A DNA stretch of 33,148 bases from contig NZ_JAAEJV010000020.1 of the NCBI RefSeq assembly GCF_015356785.1, positions 1 through 33,148 on the forward strand, read 5' to 3'. This stretch comes from Candidatus Neptunochlamydia vexilliferae (GTDB lineage Bacteria > Chlamydiota > Chlamydiia > Chlamydiales > Simkaniaceae). Each line of letters starts with the position of its first letter. Position 1 is the stretch's first letter. The notes beneath the pieces are model-generated. The model was given only the letters and a program-made list of their open reading frames with translations, was not told the origin of the DNA and searched no databases. Made by a program: the position numbers and the translations under genes. Positions 31,612-33,148 of the stretch are shown here, piece by piece.

Positions 31612-32747
31612 TTTACAGGCCTAAGGATTGGTAAAGGTTCCCAGATGATAAAAGGCTTGATCCTTCGCTTGTAGCGCCCTAGGTCATCGAAATAGAGTAC
31701 GTCATGGACATCTTCGTGCTCATGAAAGTGTTGGTTTGCCCTGTGCAATGAGTCATGACAGGGGACGATGCCGAAATTATCTCGGGCAAGGAGCCTTTTA
31801 TAGACACCTTCTGCATCGCTAATGGTAATGGGCAGGCCAGCTTGGTGAATCCCCAAGAACATGCAAATGGCTTCTTTTAGTCGTCCAATCGAAGCTCCGA
31901 CAACGCAGACTGTAAAGCCTTCGTCTCTATAGTAGGGGCGGGAAACGCTAAGATCGATATGGGTTGTGTTGCCACCTCGTTTGATTTCCCAAGGGTGACC
32001 ACCCCGGTCCTTTTTGGGGTGTTTGCCATCGATCCAGTCAGCAAACTCGGTTTTTGAGTTGGGATCAATTTCTAAAAGGCCCTCGTCACGCCCATCAGCA
32101 TAACACTCATACATCTTCCGCCCAGTCATGCTTTTATCGATATGATCTTCTTTCCGTTTACCTGCAATGTAGGCAATTTTACAATACTCAAAATAGTCAT
32201 TCACCGTCATGTCTTCTCTAATCGTGAGATCACGATCACGAAAATACCCCTCTTCAAAAAGGCGAATAAACTTTTTGGTTTTTGCTTTCCCTAGCTCTTT
32301 GTCGATGTGATAGATGTCTGAAAGGGAAGCTTTAACTAGGGAGCTTGGGACAATTCCGTACCGACGATTAAGGGGGTAGGCCTCATACACCGCCTTGGCG
32401 GCTTTGATCCAGTCTCTTTTTGTAAACTTCAGCCACTCACGTGCGGAGGTGATGAGGTGATTCCAAACTTTAGCGGGATCTTCACTCCCGTCGTCATAGG
32501 AGCTAAAGCCAAAGGATGATCCAGCTCGGACGCACTTGTTTTGCTCAATCTCCAGATTACAAAGCTCGCCATCTATGTGGAACAGGTAAAAGGTTCCATA
32601 AGACTTCATGATCCTGATATGGTGGTATTTGTTTTTCTTATCGGGAAATAAGATATCCCAAATGCGATCAACCGATGAGATTTGATACTGAAACTGCATC
32701 ACCTCTTCTACTAAGGCATAGACATTCTCTTCAAAATTCCCTTTCAT
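31608..32747 (-). CDS. Unrecognised protein coupled to the WapI-like gene
   Basis: Protein of 379 residues, soluble, no signal peptide. ATG at 32747 preferred over GTG at 32753. N-terminal half is helical and charged; residues ~205-345 hold the most ordered region: MTGRKMYECYADGRDEGLLE, GGHPWEIKRGGNTTHIDLSV, TVCVVGASIGRLKEAICMFL, GLPITISDAEGVYKRLL and FGIVPCHDSL. The HPWEI-GGN-THI-L pattern is one I associate with uncharacterised proteins in phage or accessory regions, from memory and without certainty. It ends in ATGA overlapping the WapI-like gene, so it could be a second immunity protein, a toxin remnant or an unrelated accessory gene. Confidence 0.6.
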   Translation of the reverse strand: MKGNFEENVYALVEEVMQFQYQISSVDRIWDILFPDKKNKYHHIRIMKSYGTFYLFHIDGELCNLEIEQNKCVRAGSSFGFSSYDDGSEDPAKVWNHLITSAREWLKFTKRDWIKAAKAVYEAYPLNRRYGIVPSSLVKASLSDIYHIDKELGKAKTKKFIRLFEEGYFRDRDLTIREDMTVNDYFEYCKIAYIAGKRKEDHIDKSMTGRKMYECYADGRDEGLLEIDPNSKTEFADWIDGKHPKKDRGGHPWEIKRGGNTTHIDLSVSRPYYRDEGFTVCVVGASIGRLKEAICMFLGIHQAGLPITISDAEGVYKRLLARDNFGIVPCHDSLHRANQHFHEHEDVHDVLYFDDLGRYKRRIKPFIIWEPLPILRPVK

Positions 32748-32794
32748 AACCACACTCTATCGACTTCAAAACAAGAATTTTATCACAGATCCTC

Positions 32795-32824
32795 TTGAAT
32801 GAAAAGCTTTTTTTAGTGTATACT
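32795..32824 (+). promoter_or_regulatory. Putative promoter of the BRO-like pseudogene
   Basis: TTGAAT (32795-32800), an 18-base spacer and TATACT (32819-32824), followed by AAAGGAG (32838-32844), a good Shine-Dalgarno. Unlike the other promoters here, this one gives a normal leader. Confidence 0.5.
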
Positions 32825-32850
32825 TTCTTTGAGTACCAAAGGAGTATTCT

Positions 32851-33052
32851 ATAAAAAACGAATCTATTAACCGTCTTGTCGTTTTTGAAGATAAAAAAAA
32901 TCCGCCGCATCTTTCATAATGGGGAGTGGTATTTCTCTGTTATTGATGTTATTAGTATTTTAACTGGAAGTTCAAACCCGAATTGGTATTGGCCTGAATT
33001 AAAGAAGAAAATTATTGAAAATGAAGGGTTTATTCAGTCTAAAAAAAATTAG
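32851..33052 (+). pseudogene. BRO-N/DinD-like protein, N-terminal remnant
   Basis: From the codon after AAAGGAG the frame reads (ATA)KNESINRLVVFEDKK, then shifts at an eight-A run (32893-32900) to IRRIFHNGEWYFSVIDVISI, LTGSSNPNWYWPELKKKI, IENEGFIQSKKN and a TAG at 33052. The pattern KIRR.....EWYFSV.D....LT.SSNP..YW..LK is that of BRO-N/DinD-like phage proteins. Three lesions are visible: ATA where ATG is expected, one extra A in the run (seven As restore the frame), and truncation after ~60 residues at a second A-run. Not functional as read, though slippage at A8 could restore part of the frame. Confidence 0.75.
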
Positions 33053-33072
33053 GCCTTGTTCACCTTTTCGCA

Positions 33073-33094
33073 TTGTGACAAGAAGCTGTCACAA
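33073..33094. repeat. Inverted repeat at the right window edge
   Basis: TTGTGACA (33073-33080) and TGTCACAA (33087-33094) form an 8-bp stem with a six-base loop, followed by a second short one, GTCTCT (33101-33106) with AGAGAC (33115-33120). No T-run follows. The context beyond the edge is not visible, so its role is unknown. Confidence 0.5.
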
Positions 33095-33148
33095 CAAGTT
33101 GTCTCTCAAAGAGAAGAGACCATCTCTACAGTGAGATGAATCTAGGGT

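Overview
The window looks like chromosome from a member of the Chlamydiae, most likely an amoeba-associated or environmental (Parachlamydiales-type) lineage. The case rests on gene content and order: the type III secretion trio cdsP-cdsQ-pkn5, a rodA/birA/nifU/nifS/gpmA/rluB neighbourhood with a Zn/Cd ATPase nearby, a DUF47 gene paired with a PiT phosphate transporter, and glgP. I compare with Chlamydia gene order from memory (CT671-673, CT720-727, CT691-692). The accessory genes and mobile repeats are not typical of the reduced Chlamydia genus.

Layout. 1-99 holds one copy of a repeat whose inverted copy lies at 30996-31094. 261-3859 carries cdsP, cdsQ and a Pkn5-like kinase. 3860-4657 is a broken junction with an IS4-type transposase remnant and two possible gene fragments. 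4658-7559 carries a hypothetical gene and rodA (minus), then birA and tag (plus). 7585-8494 is a hicA-hicB toxin-antitoxin module whose hicA is split by two different MITE-like elements; the module is bracketed by 36-bp direct repeats. 8646-11223 is the tightly coupled minus-strand operon gpmA-nifS-nifU, in which NifS and NifU lack their key catalytic or scaffold residues. 11273-18359 is an accessory island between gpmA and rluB: a MITE, an outer-membrane-like protein, a putative immunity gene and a 1,851-residue protein with an OTU protease domain and a C-terminal EndoU-like nuclease domain.

18501-22324 is a plus-strand run of rluB, a glycosyltransferase, a DUF47 protein and a PiT transporter. 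22337-23169 is a minus-strand pair of small exported or membrane proteins. 23335-25893 is glgP, 25972-27570 an OppA-like binding protein, 27563-28291 a convergent family-3 binding lipoprotein, 28336-28728 an XRE regulator and 28778-30865 a Zn/Cd P-type ATPase. The right end (30866-33148) is repeat-rich and decayed: a repeat hairpin, a frameshifted WapI-like immunity gene, an unrecognised 379-residue protein, and a BRO/DinD-like pseudogene with a lost start codon and a frameshift.

Most notable are the OTU-EndoU giant with its overlapping downstream gene, which looks like a toxin-immunity pair joining a host-directed protease to a nuclease toxin domain; the double MITE disruption of hicA, where removing both elements with one target duplication each restores an intact 84-codon reading frame; the apparently inactivated NifS/NifU pair; and four promoters whose -10 boxes lie only 6-10 nt from the start codon, suggesting leaderless transcripts. 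No tRNA, rRNA or CRISPR array was seen.
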